From Lancefieldella rimae ATCC 49626 (GTDB lineage: Bacteria; Actinomycetota; Coriobacteriia; Coriobacteriales; Atopobiaceae), in the NCBI RefSeq assembly GCF_000174015.1, contig NZ_ACFE01000003.1, positions 182,148-246,147 of the forward strand: a stretch of 64,000 nucleotides of DNA. Direction: 5' to 3'. The notes beneath the pieces are model-generated. The model worked only from the letters and a program-made list of their open reading frames with translations. It did no database searches and had not been told where the DNA came from. Shown here piece after piece: positions 53,914 through 63,810 of the stretch; position 1 is the first letter of the stretch; every line of letters begins with the position of its first letter. A program made the position numbers and the translations under genes.

Positions 53914-54871
53914 AGCCCCCCTTCTCCTGGTCGCGTACAATATGACCAGCTTCAAGTGCAATAACACGTTTACGCAAAGAATCGACCATCTCTCGGTCAT
54001 GCGTTGCCATTACAACGGTAGTTCCGGCGCGATTAATACGATCAAGCAATTTCATAATGCCGAGCGAGATAGCCGGATCAAGATTTCCTGTAGGCTCATC
54101 GCAGATAAGAAGAGGCGGACGATTGACCATTGCACGCGCAACAGACACACGCTGCTGCTCTCCGCCTGAAAGCTGATCGGGGTAGGCGTCCATCTTCTGC
54201 CCCAAACCAACAAGGCGGAGTACTTCCGGAACCTGAACGTTAATGATGGAACGCGGTTTGCCAATGCATTCAAGTGCAAAAGACACGTTTTGATACACGG
54301 TTTTATCGGGAAGAAGCTTAAAGTCCTGGTATACCGTGCCAATCTGACGACGCAGGTAGGGAACCTTGGAATTGCGCATACGCGTCAAATCGCGTCCCGC
54401 AATGATTACCTTGCCACTCGTTGCTTTTTGCTCACGCGTAATGAGACGAAGCAGAGAAGACTTGCCAGAACCGGAATGACCGACAACAAAGACAAACTCA
54501 CCCGGATAGATATCGGCGCTGATACCGTCAAGAGCCGGCTTATTGGGCTGAGACGGATACACAAGCGTTGCATTCTGGAACGAAATGGCAGGAGTTCCCG
54601 TATGAGAAACTTCCGGCGACTCTTCAAGGGCAAGATCGGCAAACAAGCTCGCGCGATCGGACGAACCCTGCACCGACTCCTTCTGCTCTTCCGCCGTTAC
54701 GACATGAACACCGTCAGCAGTATCAAGCGGATCAAACGAGCCGGTACTTGAAGCTGCCACGTTCTGCTCGCTATATGCACCTTCAGGGTTATCTACACCT
54801 GGCACTTGTGAGTCAAAACGCCCATCCACGCTGGCATTATGCTGTTCATCGGTACGAAAATGATTAGCCAC
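53891..54871 (-). CDS. ftsE: Cell division ATP-binding protein FtsE with N-terminal extension
   Basis: ATPase partner of FtsX. The ABC domain occupies residues about 95-320: FVFVVGHSGSGKSSLLRL (Walker A), YQDFKLLPDKTVYQNVSF (Q-loop), LSGGEQQRVSVARAM (signature), LLICDEPTGNLDP (Walker B). The first roughly 93 residues are acidic and Ser/Asp-rich, absent from standard FtsE of about 230 residues, and probably disordered. GTG 54871 with AAAAGGAG upstream is the start, and the extension is in frame with it, so it is likely real rather than an annotation artefact. Confidence 0.93.
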   Translation of the reverse strand: MANHFRTDEQHNASVDGRFDSQVPGVDNPEGAYSEQNVAASSTGSFDPLDTADGVHVVTAEEQKESVQGSSDRASLFADLALEESPEVSHTGTPAISFQNATLVYPSQPNKPALDGISADIYPGEFVFVVGHSGSGKSSLLRLITREQKATSGKVIIAGRDLTRMRNSKVPYLRRQIGTVYQDFKLLPDKTVYQNVSFALECIGKPRSIINVQVPEVLRLVGLGQKMDAYPDQLSGGEQQRVSVARAMVNRPPLLICDEPTGNLDPAISLGIMKLLDRINRAGTTVVMATHDREMVDSLRKRVIALEAGHIVRDQEKGGYGYYGAL

Positions 54872-54959
54872 AGATGCTCCTTTTCATATACCGTAGAAAT
54901 AGATACGGGAGCTATTTTACCAAACACGCAGGTATTTAACTAAACCACCACGTAGTTTT

Positions 54960-55838
54960 TTACATTATTGCCTGAAAAGACTTAAAACCTTCACCAAATG
55001 CCTCGTGGACCTCTGAAACAAAGACCAATGCTTCGGGGTCAATATCGGCTACGATTTCCCGCAATTGAATCGATTCGGCACGATTTAATACCACGAGAAG
55101 AACCGGTTTGTTGTTACCGCTCCACACCCCACGTGCCTGCAGCTCTGTACATCCACGATTGAGGGAATACAGGATTTCGTGGGCTATCGTGTCGTGCTCT
55201 TTTGAAATGATATATGCCGCCCGCTCTGATCTGGGGCCATCCACTATGTAGTCAAGTACTTTTCCAGTAATGAACATGGCCAAGGTTGAGTAGAGGGCGT
55301 TCTCTAGGGAAAACACCGGCACAGCCACAATGATAATCACCATATCAACGATGATGACCGATGTGCCCATAGGCATAAGAAACTTCTTGGCAACCGCTTG
55401 GGCAATAATGTCCGTACCACCGGTGTTGGCTCCGGCGCGAAATACCAGGCCCAGACCGACACCACAAATAATTCCACCCCAAAGGGCAGAAAGGATCAGA
55501 TCGTGCTTTCCGAGTACCGGAAGAAACGGCGCGAGAAGGTCGATAAATAGCGAAGAAATCATAAAGCCAACGATACTGCGAATTAAATAACTCCTGTTTC
55601 CTCCGCGCACCACAAAGAGAATCAGAATGATGTTCATGGCAATGGTTTGCGCACCAATGGGGAGCTCTATACCGGCAGTTGCCGCTACGGCATGAAAGAC
55701 CGTTGCGAGACCGGTAATGCCACCGGCGGCGATACCATAAGGGGCCTCAAAACAGTCAATGCCAACGGCAAAAAGGGCAGAACCGAGAACAATGAGAAAA
55801 GCGTCTCGGATAAGATTGCGTACATTCATCTTTTTCAT
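54960..55838 (-). CDS. YitT-family membrane protein (DUF2179)
   Basis: A 292-residue protein with five to six membrane helices (FLIVLGSALFAVGIDCFEAPYGIAAGGITG at the start, GADIIAQ-like GGTDIIAQAVAKKF in the middle) and a C-terminal DUF2179 domain (AAYIISKEHDTIAHEIL, LNRGCTELQARGVWSG). Transported substrate unknown. ATG 55838 overlaps the prfB stop as ATGA, so it is translationally coupled to prfB. Confidence 0.88.
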   Translation of the reverse strand: MKKMNVRNLIRDAFLIVLGSALFAVGIDCFEAPYGIAAGGITGLATVFHAVAATAGIELPIGAQTIAMNIILILFVVRGGNRSYLIRSIVGFMISSLFIDLLAPFLPVLGKHDLILSALWGGIICGVGLGLVFRAGANTGGTDIIAQAVAKKFLMPMGTSVIIVDMVIIIVAVPVFSLENALYSTLAMFITGKVLDYIVDGPRSERAAYIISKEHDTIAHEILYSLNRGCTELQARGVWSGNNKPVLLVVLNRAESIQLREIVADIDPEALVFVSEVHEAFGEGFKSFQAIM

Positions 55839-56950
55839 GATGCGTCTTTCTGAGAGGTGCGCCAACGGTGATATGCAATGATAAAAGGATCCAGATCTCC
55901 ATCATCAAGCACCGCATCAACATTCCCTGTTTCTTCTCCGGTACGAAGATCTTTTACCAGCTGATAGGGATACAAGACATAGCTGCGAATCTGATTTCCA
56001 AATGAGATCTCATGTTTGGGTCCGCGAAGCTCATCAAGCTCGGCTTCACGTTTTTCTCGCTCAATCTCGTATAGGCGGGACCGCAAAATATTCATGGCAG
56101 CGGCTTTGTTCTGGAGCTGACTCCGTTCATTTTGGCAGGTAACAACTACTCCAGTAGGAATATGCGTAATGCGGACTGCAGAGTCAGTGGTATTGACCCC
56201 TTGGCCTCCAGGACCGGAAGCATGATACACATCGATACGCAAATCACTCGGATCTATGTCTACTTCAATCTCGGCCGGAAGAACGGGGAGAACTTCAACT
56301 CCCGCAAAGCTTGTTTGACGCCGCTTTTTATCATCCGTAGGGGAAATGCGGACAAGACGATGAACGCCTTGCTCGGCGCGAAGCATTCCGTATGCATTTT
56401 TTCCCGATACCGTAAACGTTGCACGATCAATGCCGATGACCTCAGCGGGAGTTGCCTCAGCAATATCCACGCTCCAACCCCGACGGGCCGCATAGCGCAA
56501 ATACATGTGAAAGAGCATATCTGCCCAGTCTTGCGCCTCAAGACCACCTTGCCCGGGCTTGACCGTCACAATGGCATCGCCGTGATCGAGTTCATCGGTA
56601 AACCAGCTTGAAAGCTCCAGCTCTGAAAGATCACGCGCAAGAGAATCCGCTAAGTGTTCCGACTCAGCAAGAAGTCCGGCATCTTCCGTCTCGCTACCAA
56701 GCTCCAGTGCAGCTTTTGCATCCTCGAGTTTTGCATGGGCGGCATCAATGCCTGCGACATCGTCCTTGAGGCTTGCAAGGCGAGCCATCGTCTGACGCGC
56801 AAAGTCAGCGTCGTTCCAGAAGTCAGCTTTGGCGCTTATCTGAGTTAAACTTGCAATTTCCTCGCGCTTCTCATCAATGTGCAGATAACTCTCTACTTCA
56901 TCAAGACGAGCGGTCAGAGCATCCAAGGAGACATGCTCAACTTCAGCCAT
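55835..56950 (-). CDS. prfB: Peptide chain release factor 2
   Basis: A 371-residue release factor that reads UAA and UGA. The peptidyl-hydrolysis motif GPGGQGVN is present. The frame is continuous: there is no in-frame UGA near codon 25, so the autoregulatory +1 frameshift of many prfB genes is absent. The stop-codon recognition tripeptide, SPF in standard RF2, reads SPT here (RISPTDDKKRRQTSF, residues about 203-205). RRQTSF and QVEV-type context still place it with RF2 rather than RF1. AGGTAAG precedes the ATG; secA ends three bases upstream. Confidence 0.93.
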   Translation of the reverse strand: MAEVEHVSLDALTARLDEVESYLHIDEKREEIASLTQISAKADFWNDADFARQTMARLASLKDDVAGIDAAHAKLEDAKAALELGSETEDAGLLAESEHLADSLARDLSELELSSWFTDELDHGDAIVTVKPGQGGLEAQDWADMLFHMYLRYAARRGWSVDIAEATPAEVIGIDRATFTVSGKNAYGMLRAEQGVHRLVRISPTDDKKRRQTSFAGVEVLPVLPAEIEVDIDPSDLRIDVYHASGPGGQGVNTTDSAVRITHIPTGVVVTCQNERSQLQNKAAAMNILRSRLYEIEREKREAELDELRGPKHEISFGNQIRSYVLYPYQLVKDLRTGEETGNVDAVLDDGDLDPFIIAYHRWRTSQKDAS

Positions 56951-56953
56951 AAC

Positions 56954-59719
56954 TTACCTATTCTTGCCGTGGCAGTTCTTGAACTTCTTACCGCTCCCGC
57001 AAGGACAGGGGTCATTGCGTCCAACGTTAACGTATGGATTTGGATCATCGGATTTTCTGTATGTTGCAACTGATGAAGAACCGGGGCCGGAGCCTTGCGG
57101 ATGTTTACCGACTGCAGCTGCGCGGTTCTTAACCATTGCAGATCCACGACCTTGCGCCTGCTGTTGATCTCCGTCCATCTCTTCTCCGCCTGAATACGTT
57201 GCATCCTTAAGCGTCGCGGGCTCTTCTTCAACCTGAAGCTGCGCACGTGGACGATTGATGAGCTCAAGGCGAAGAATGGTGCGGAGGAAATCCTCATACA
57301 TAGTGTTTACAAGCAAGGTAAAGGCAGCATAAGCCTCAGTCTTATACTCGACCAAAGGATCGCGCTGACCAAAACCACGCAGTCCGATACCCGTCTTGAG
57401 ATAGTCCATCTCCTGAAGGTATGTCATCCAGCGGGTGTCAATCACACGGAGCATAACCTGAGCTGAAAGCTCCTGGATAACTTCTTCCCCAAGTCGCTCG
57501 GACTTCTCCTTAAATGCTTCTTTAATAAAGTCGGTTACTTTTTCAGAAATGCCATCAATCTTCTCATCTTGAGAGAACTCAGGTACGTCTTTACGACCGG
57601 TAAGTTCTTTAAGCCACTTGACAAGCCCATCAAGATCCCACTCTTCACGCGGACCTGCGCAATACTCGTCAACGACGCGCTTTGCCGTTGCTGCCGTTAC
57701 GCCTTCAATAAGCGCCATGAGATCTTTACCATCGAGGATTTTGTTCCGCTCTCCGTAGATAACCTGACGCTGCTTGTTCATGACATCATCATAATCAAGG
57801 ACGTTCTTACGCATAGCGAAGTTGACTTCCTCAACTTTGTGCTGTGCGCCTTCGACGGCTCGGGTAACAATCTTTGCCTGGATTGGTTGATCGTCCGGCA
57901 TGTCGTAGCGCTTCATCATGGCGGAGATGCGATCCATGCGATCCCCACCAAAGCGGCGCATCAAATCGTCCTCAAGAGAGAGATAAAACTCGGTCTCACC
58001 AGGATCTCCCTGACGACCAGAACGGCCACGGAGCTGATTATCAATACGTCGACTTTCGTGACGCTCGGTGCCTATAACACACAGACCTCCTGCGTTAAGT
58101 ACGTGCTGACGCTCTTTCTGGCAAATCTCCTCTGCGGAAGCCTTTGCATCCGCACGCTGCTGAGCCGTTGCCTCCTCAGGATCGATACCCTGCTCACGAA
58201 GCAAATCTTCGGCCAAAACATCAGGATTTCCGCCAAGCAAAATATCCGTACCACGGCCGGCCATGTTCGTTGCAATGGTAACGGCACCTTCTCGACCCGC
58301 TTGTGCAACAATTTGTGCTTCTCGCTCATGGAACTTTGCATTCAAAACACTGTGCGTAATGCCCTTCTTTTCAAGAAGGCGAGAAATACGCTCTGAGTTG
58401 TCAATGGAAACCGTGCCGACAAGAACCGGCTGCCCCTTAGCATGGCGCTCTTCAACGTCATCAACAACTGCGTGGAACTTTGCGTCAATGGTGCGATACA
58501 CCAAATCGTCATGATCAACGCGGATGACCGGGCGATTGGGAGGAATGACCTGTACGGGCACATGGTAGACCTCACGAAACTCCGCATCCTCCGTCATTGC
58601 CGTACCCGTCATACCGGAAAGCTTCTTATACATCAAGAAGTAGTTCTGGAGCGTAATGGTTGCAAGAGTCTGATTTTCTTCTCGAACCTCAACACCTTCT
58701 TTTGCCTCAATTGCCTGGTGAAGACCCTCAGAGTATCGTCTGCCTTCCATAATACGGCCGGTAAACTCATCTACAATCTTAACTTCACCGTCCATGACAA
58801 CATACTGTTGATCACGATGAAACATAAACTCGGCTTTCAGCGCCTGCTGAAGATGATTGACGAGCTGTCCTGCATCGTCACCATAAATTTCCATGCCAAG
58901 CGCGCGCTCAACTTTTGCAAGACCTGTATCCGTTGTGGCAATGGTATGCTTTGCCTCATCCATCTCAAAATCAACCTCAGGAATAAGCCCACGAACGGCT
59001 CGGGCAAAATCCCTATAGGTACCTGCCGACTTAGTGCCCGCTCCAGAGATAATAAGCGGAGTGCGAGCCTCATCGATAAGGATTGAGTCCACCTCGTCTA
59101 CAATGGCAAAATTGTGACCACGCTGAACGCGCATATCAGGACGGGTAACCATATTGTCTCGGAGGTAGTCAAAGCCGAATTCAGAGTTTGTACCATAGGT
59201 AACATCTGCCTCATAGGCAGGCTTTTTCAAACTCAGACGCATGCCATTCTGAAGCAGGCCAACCGTCATGCCTAAGAACTTGTAAATTTTACCCATCCAC
59301 TCGGAGTCACGTTTTGCGAGGTAATCGTTGACCGTAACAATGTGAACGCCGTTTCCTGAAAGCGCATTAAGGTACCCTGCCAGTGTAGACACAAGGGTCT
59401 TACCCTCGCCGGTCTTCATCTCTGCAATAGTACCCTTATGCAGTGCAATACCACCAACGAGCTGCACGTCGAAGTGACGCAGACCGATTGTTCTTACCGA
59501 TGCTTCTCGGACCGTGGCAAACGCCTCCGGAAGTAAGTCATCAAGACTTTCTCCTTTTGCATACCGCTCCTTGAATTTCTTGGTTTGCCCGCAAAGCTCC
59601 TCGTCAGACATTGCCTGCATCTGAGGCTCAAGGTTTGTAATTTGAGCTGCGATTTTCTCAAACGCTTTGATGTCTTTGTCTGCTCCAAACGAGAGAACTT
59701 TAGAGAGAAAATTTGCCAT
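56954..59719 (-). CDS. secA: Preprotein translocase ATPase SecA
   Basis: A 921-residue motor of the Sec pathway. Walker A EMKTGEGKTLVSTLAGYL, DEAD-type AIVDEVDSILIDEARTPLIISG, VGTVSIDNSERISRLL, IATNMAGRGTDILLGGNPD, ERHESRRIDNQLRGRSGRQGD-type region, helical scaffold, and the C-terminal zinc motif DPCPCGSGKKFKNCHG. AAAGGAC lies before the ATG. It heads the secA-prfB-yitT run. Full length for a housekeeping SecA1; no second copy is seen here. Confidence 0.98.
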   Translation of the reverse strand: MANFLSKVLSFGADKDIKAFEKIAAQITNLEPQMQAMSDEELCGQTKKFKERYAKGESLDDLLPEAFATVREASVRTIGLRHFDVQLVGGIALHKGTIAEMKTGEGKTLVSTLAGYLNALSGNGVHIVTVNDYLAKRDSEWMGKIYKFLGMTVGLLQNGMRLSLKKPAYEADVTYGTNSEFGFDYLRDNMVTRPDMRVQRGHNFAIVDEVDSILIDEARTPLIISGAGTKSAGTYRDFARAVRGLIPEVDFEMDEAKHTIATTDTGLAKVERALGMEIYGDDAGQLVNHLQQALKAEFMFHRDQQYVVMDGEVKIVDEFTGRIMEGRRYSEGLHQAIEAKEGVEVREENQTLATITLQNYFLMYKKLSGMTGTAMTEDAEFREVYHVPVQVIPPNRPVIRVDHDDLVYRTIDAKFHAVVDDVEERHAKGQPVLVGTVSIDNSERISRLLEKKGITHSVLNAKFHEREAQIVAQAGREGAVTIATNMAGRGTDILLGGNPDVLAEDLLREQGIDPEEATAQQRADAKASAEEICQKERQHVLNAGGLCVIGTERHESRRIDNQLRGRSGRQGDPGETEFYLSLEDDLMRRFGGDRMDRISAMMKRYDMPDDQPIQAKIVTRAVEGAQHKVEEVNFAMRKNVLDYDDVMNKQRQVIYGERNKILDGKDLMALIEGVTAATAKRVVDEYCAGPREEWDLDGLVKWLKELTGRKDVPEFSQDEKIDGISEKVTDFIKEAFKEKSERLGEEVIQELSAQVMLRVIDTRWMTYLQEMDYLKTGIGLRGFGQRDPLVEYKTEAYAAFTLLVNTMYEDFLRTILRLELINRPRAQLQVEEEPATLKDATYSGGEEMDGDQQQAQGRGSAMVKNRAAAVGKHPQGSGPGSSSVATYRKSDDPNPYVNVGRNDPCPCGSGKKFKNCHGKNR

Positions 59720-59911
59720 GTCCGTCCTTTAGTTATGAGTCATTCTTCGATAAGAAACAATTTTCATGAACCGTTTAATTTTATCTCATTTTTTTCTGTA
59801 ATTGTGACAGGATAATTCTCTATTTCTCACACCATGTATATTACAGAATTGCCATTTATCACCGTCCCCAAATTATCGCCTTCCTACCCTTAGCGTTTCT
59901 CATAATCTTTC

Positions 59912-62900
59912 TTATGGTATTTCGATTGTTGAATCTTCAATGTGCATCTTTTTCCTTTGCTGTTCAGGTTGGTTAGCAAAATCCTCTGCAGCTATCATAC
60001 GAAGTTCTTTTGAGGGGACCTCGTCTCTCTGCTTAATAAAACGCCTGATATATACGGTATAGTACTGTTGAGCCTCAGATGTTCTGCCGCATGCTTTCAT
60101 TGCCTTGATAAATGCAATAGCTGAGTCCTCTTTGTCTTCATCGACAAGCACCGCATTTTCGGCAAGTAATACCGCAAGCCGACTATATCCTGCTCGCAGT
60201 GCAGCTTCTGATCCAGCCGTCATTATTTCAACGTACTTTTGGCTCAAATTTCTTCTCATAGATTCGACATAGGTAAAGGCATCGTCAGATGGTACGTAGA
60301 GATCACCGCGATAAACCATTCTTACTTCTTGGGACAGTCGTACAAGTTCATCATCATGAGAAGCAGACGTTACCATCCGGGCAAGATCTTCAAAACGGTC
60401 AACATCTACCGAAAAAATATCATTGTTGAGTGAGATGGTCTTCTCGCCACGTATTGAAATAATCGGGTCAAGCGTTTTGTCAACAGACGCAACTACTTTT
60501 CTAATAACCCGCGTTGCTTGGTAGATTTTTTCCATCCCAGACTCATAGGAACAGTTTGGCCAGAGCGCATCAACAATAGCGTAGCGGCGTGCGACATGCT
60601 TGCGAGAGAGTGCCAAATAAATGAGGAGCAGCTTGGCATAACGTTTTCCAAGAGCATTCTCCGGCACCACTACACCATTAACCGAGAGAGAAAATCCGCC
60701 CAGAATAGATAGATAAATACCTCGTTTCTCAACTCTTTCTAAAGTAGGAGACTGCTCCCTGTCATCATTTGTGCTCTCGACCGCTTGCTTATTGCACGGC
60801 AGCACGTTTACCATATGCTTCCAAGTCTCAGGAACAAAACGGGTGAGTTCTTCCGAAAAATGTCCGATTCCTTGCAAGAGGGCTCGAAGTAACCAAAGTG
60901 CGTCTTGGGGAATGAAGCTTGCCAGCGTTTCTGTCTCCATCGAGGGTCGAGATCCTGAAAATGAATCCATTGCATTAAGAATCACCTGATAAACAGCATA
61001 AAGTGAAGAATTAATAATCCACCGGGTTCTTCCTTCTTTTGGCAGCTCTCCGAGCATAAAATTCGCAACTACCGCAAGTATCGATCCAGCCTCGAAAAGA
61101 TAATCGCTGTGTACCTTTTCTGCAAGAAGTACCGCATTATGTGCATGTATATGCGCACGCGCGTATGCCTTGTTTCTCATATCCAAAATACTTGCGGAGA
61201 GAAGCTCTACCGCCTGTGCAACAATATCTCCTCGCTCTTCTGACTGGGTACTGTACCGTTCTATTTCATAGATTGTGTTCACGTCTGTCTCTTGCTGCTC
61301 AACAAACTGGAGGCTGCGAATGACACCAACATAGCTTTTAATTCCCGCAACGCCCGAGACCTCAAGGAAGGCGACTGCCTCGTTAACCTGAGAAGAGCTC
61401 ACTGTTTCTGGAAGTTTCAACAGTATCCGAAGAATCTCGTTATCGATGATCAAAAGCGCAGAAGAAATCGTGTTCTTTTGGCCATAACAAGAGCTCCAGC
61501 TTAATAATTGGTGCGCATTCAACAACTTGCCCACCCTTATAAGCGAGAATACTTTCCTGTGTAATAACAAACAACGAGCTGTTTCACTATTTACATCGAT
61601 ACTTTCCGAAACAAACGGCAGCGGCTTAACTACCAACATCCGTGCAGAAGCGATAAGGGCGCTTCCGCTTATAAAAGCATCCGATGAGGCTATTGCTTTG
61701 TTTGAGATAAGCGAACTCAATTCTCTGTGTTTTGACGTGCCCCGTACCATGCAAGAAAGCACTCCTTCTAGTGCATGGGTATTATCCGAGGAAAGAGCAT
61801 CTCTGTTTCGAACCATGAGAAATGAATTATTAACAAGTTTACTCTCACCCGCATCAATTAACTCAACTGCGTTGGGTAAAATAAGGCTCCATGCATTGTT
61901 CTCTCCTAATAGCCGGCAAACAATTGACATGCGCTTGAAATCCCGACGCGTCTTTAACAGAAGCGCTGCTTTCTGCAGCACGATTTCCATGAAATGCGTG
62001 TATCTCCTCAGTATCGGAACGCATGCCTCTAAAAAATCAGGGCGATCATTTAGTAGGCAATTAAAATGTTTTCTCGCGCTATCAATTCCAAAAAACGGAA
62101 CGTTTATTTCAAAAAATGTCATGTATTCGAGGGCTTTCTTACCCGCAACGGTTTCAATATCTTGAAACGATCCCCTTCCCAAGAGGAGCAAGATAACCCG
62201 AGCAATCAGTTCTTCATGACAAAGTGACTCACGCACAGTAGCAAGAAGCAATGTTACCAATGCTTCTTGGAATCCTACCCCCAAAGAACTATCCGGAGTA
62301 TCAAACATCGATTCCTGTAAAGCTCCTACAAGCCCCGGAATCCTTCTTGTCAGCTTTACGGCACGCATCTTTTTAGCACTTGAGACTTTTGAGCCGCTCT
62401 CATCAAGCAATAGCTCCTGAGCGCCAAAAACAAGGCAATTTGGAATTTCTTCGACAATCTGAGCAGCCTCTGGAAGACATGAAATAATAACAGCGCACCC
62501 TGCGGATCTTAGTCTCATAAAAGCACGCGCTTGCTTAATAACGAGAGCTTCATCGGATTCAGGCACATCGTCAAAGAATGCAATGCGAGGCTTTTTGGAG
62601 AACTTGTACCGAGAAATATCATATGATTTACGGCTGATATAGATAGTTGCCTCTTTCGGGCTATATCCAGAAAGCGAAAAATCGTAGCACTTCCATCCTC
62701 GATAGTCAGCGAACGCACGGAGCTCACGCATAAGCGTTGTCTTACCCATCCGGGGTTCTGCACAAAGAATAAGGATCTTCTCGCGAGCTTGTGAATCAAG
62801 AAACTTATTCACTATAAGTGACCGATCAAAAAGCTTCTCGCACACATTCTCACATACATCGCCGTGATTTTGTTTTAGTACATTGTTTTCATGTACCTCA

Positions 62901-62917
62901 GAATTGTCCTGAAACAT
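59912..62917 (-). CDS. Large BTAD/SARP-like transcriptional regulator with N-terminal ATPase
   Basis: A 1001-residue regulator. The N-terminal third is an NTPase of the signal-transduction (MalT/LuxR-type) sort: CAEPRMGKTTLMRELRAF (degenerate Walker A) and RIAFFDDVPES (Walker B). The middle is helical and poorly conserved. The C-terminal 270 residues hold an OmpR/SARP-type DNA-binding domain (LSILGGFSLSVNGVVVPENA, RYAIVDALWPNCSYESGMEKIYQATRVIRK) followed by the BTAD helical domain (VYRGDLYVPSDDAFTYVESMRRNL). AGGGGGGA precedes ATG 62917. The upstream 11-bp-period repeats are the likely binding site, implying autoregulation. Targets may include surface-protein genes, which lie outside the window. 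Confidence 0.88.
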   Translation of the reverse strand: MFQDNSEVHENNVLKQNHGDVCENVCEKLFDRSLIVNKFLDSQAREKILILCAEPRMGKTTLMRELRAFADYRGWKCYDFSLSGYSPKEATIYISRKSYDISRYKFSKKPRIAFFDDVPESDEALVIKQARAFMRLRSAGCAVIISCLPEAAQIVEEIPNCLVFGAQELLLDESGSKVSSAKKMRAVKLTRRIPGLVGALQESMFDTPDSSLGVGFQEALVTLLLATVRESLCHEELIARVILLLLGRGSFQDIETVAGKKALEYMTFFEINVPFFGIDSARKHFNCLLNDRPDFLEACVPILRRYTHFMEIVLQKAALLLKTRRDFKRMSIVCRLLGENNAWSLILPNAVELIDAGESKLVNNSFLMVRNRDALSSDNTHALEGVLSCMVRGTSKHRELSSLISNKAIASSDAFISGSALIASARMLVVKPLPFVSESIDVNSETARCLLLHRKVFSLIRVGKLLNAHQLLSWSSCYGQKNTISSALLIIDNEILRILLKLPETVSSSQVNEAVAFLEVSGVAGIKSYVGVIRSLQFVEQQETDVNTIYEIERYSTQSEERGDIVAQAVELLSASILDMRNKAYARAHIHAHNAVLLAEKVHSDYLFEAGSILAVVANFMLGELPKEGRTRWIINSSLYAVYQVILNAMDSFSGSRPSMETETLASFIPQDALWLLRALLQGIGHFSEELTRFVPETWKHMVNVLPCNKQAVESTNDDREQSPTLERVEKRGIYLSILGGFSLSVNGVVVPENALGKRYAKLLLIYLALSRKHVARRYAIVDALWPNCSYESGMEKIYQATRVIRKVVASVDKTLDPIISIRGEKTISLNNDIFSVDVDRFEDLARMVTSASHDDELVRLSQEVRMVYRGDLYVPSDDAFTYVESMRRNLSQKYVEIMTAGSEAALRAGYSRLAVLLAENAVLVDEDKEDSAIAFIKAMKACGRTSEAQQYYTVYIRRFIKQRDEVPSKELRMIAAEDFANQPEQQRKKMHIEDSTIEIP

Positions 62918-63041
62918 GTAATCCCCCCTATACATAAGTTCCACTATCGGACAGTCTTGCTATCACAAAACCGGTACTAATAGATTGCTACCAAACGCAA
63001 TTATTTATTTTAAGAAGTCGGTAATCGGTATGCTCAAATTT

Positions 63042-63072
63042 GACAGATACCTGTCAAACACGCGTCAAATAA
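63042..63072 (-). promoter_or_regulatory. Triple direct repeat with 11-bp period upstream of the BTAD regulator
   Basis: GACAGATA, GTCAAACA and GTCAAATA start at 63042, 63053 and 63064, each 11 bp apart. On the minus strand they read TATYTGAC-like toward the regulator start 125 bp away. Same word and period as 5061-5091. Confidence 0.55.
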
Positions 63073-63630
63073 CAATTAAAAATATGAAAGTATCAAAATG
63101 ACTGTTGAAAACTTCATAAAGCCTGATCGTAACAGTACGCTTTATGCCACTGACAATTGTTTGTAAGCGCCAACCAACCAAAGCTAAAAGAGCTGCACGA
63201 TATCTTTAATAACTCATGGCAGTAACAATGTTGAAAATGTTGAAAACAATTTGGCAAAATTTGTTAATTTTGAGTCTTCATTAAACATGGGAATAAACGG
63301 AGATTTTATGAAGACGGTGAACGGTATGGAAAAACAATGCGTTCATAGGTTCATCAAATAATCTCGACAATTTCTACAAATTTGAGCTCATTTGGATCAA
63401 TGGAATTTTGAGGCTTGGACTCGAAAAAGCTTCTGAATCTCCGAGCCTTGAGGGTGTGAAACTTTATGCCTCTACTTAATTTCTCCGGTCTTTTCGTTAA
63501 CATCATAACGACCTTAGGGCATGGGATTTTAGCTTCCAGTAATCTTTAAATCTGTCGGTATGGATTTGGCGCATATTATTCTCTTTTCTTAGAAGCTCAC
63601 TACCGGCAGTGCGCATGTATTATCCTCTTC

Positions 63631-63675
63631 TTTTAGAGCCTCCTCCCCTATCCCCCCCCCCCCCCCGCTCTAAAA
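63631..63675. repeat. Poly-C tract (15 C) inside an inverted repeat
   Basis: Fifteen C at 63652-63666, enclosed by TTTTAGAGC (63631-63639) and GCTCTAAAA (63667-63675). Such a tract is expected to change length readily. Confidence 0.7.
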
Positions 63676-63719
63676 ATCACCGCTACGGATGTTTTTTCTA
63701 ATTCCTTTGCAAACGGATC

Positions 63720-63810
63720 GTTTACGGGTGGTTTTTGGAAGCAAAACGTATGTTTACTTGTGGTTCTTCGGGGATTTGAGCGTTTAGTGGTGAGTTAAAC
63801 CACCACTAAA
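63720..63810. repeat. Second locus of the TTTAGTGGTG repeat
   Basis: GTTTAGTGGTGA (63782-63793) and CACCACTAAA (63801-63810) form an inverted pair, preceded by degenerate units near 63720 and 63752. The roughly 40 bases from 63752 match 47215-47256 at most positions, including CGGGGATTTGAGCG against CCGGGATTTAAGCG. Confidence 0.7.

Noticed and set aside
63309..63362. Seventeen-codon frame MKTVNGMEKQCVHRFIK with ACGGAG upstream
   Set aside because: Too short to judge and followed by no attenuator-like hairpin or related gene; could be chance.
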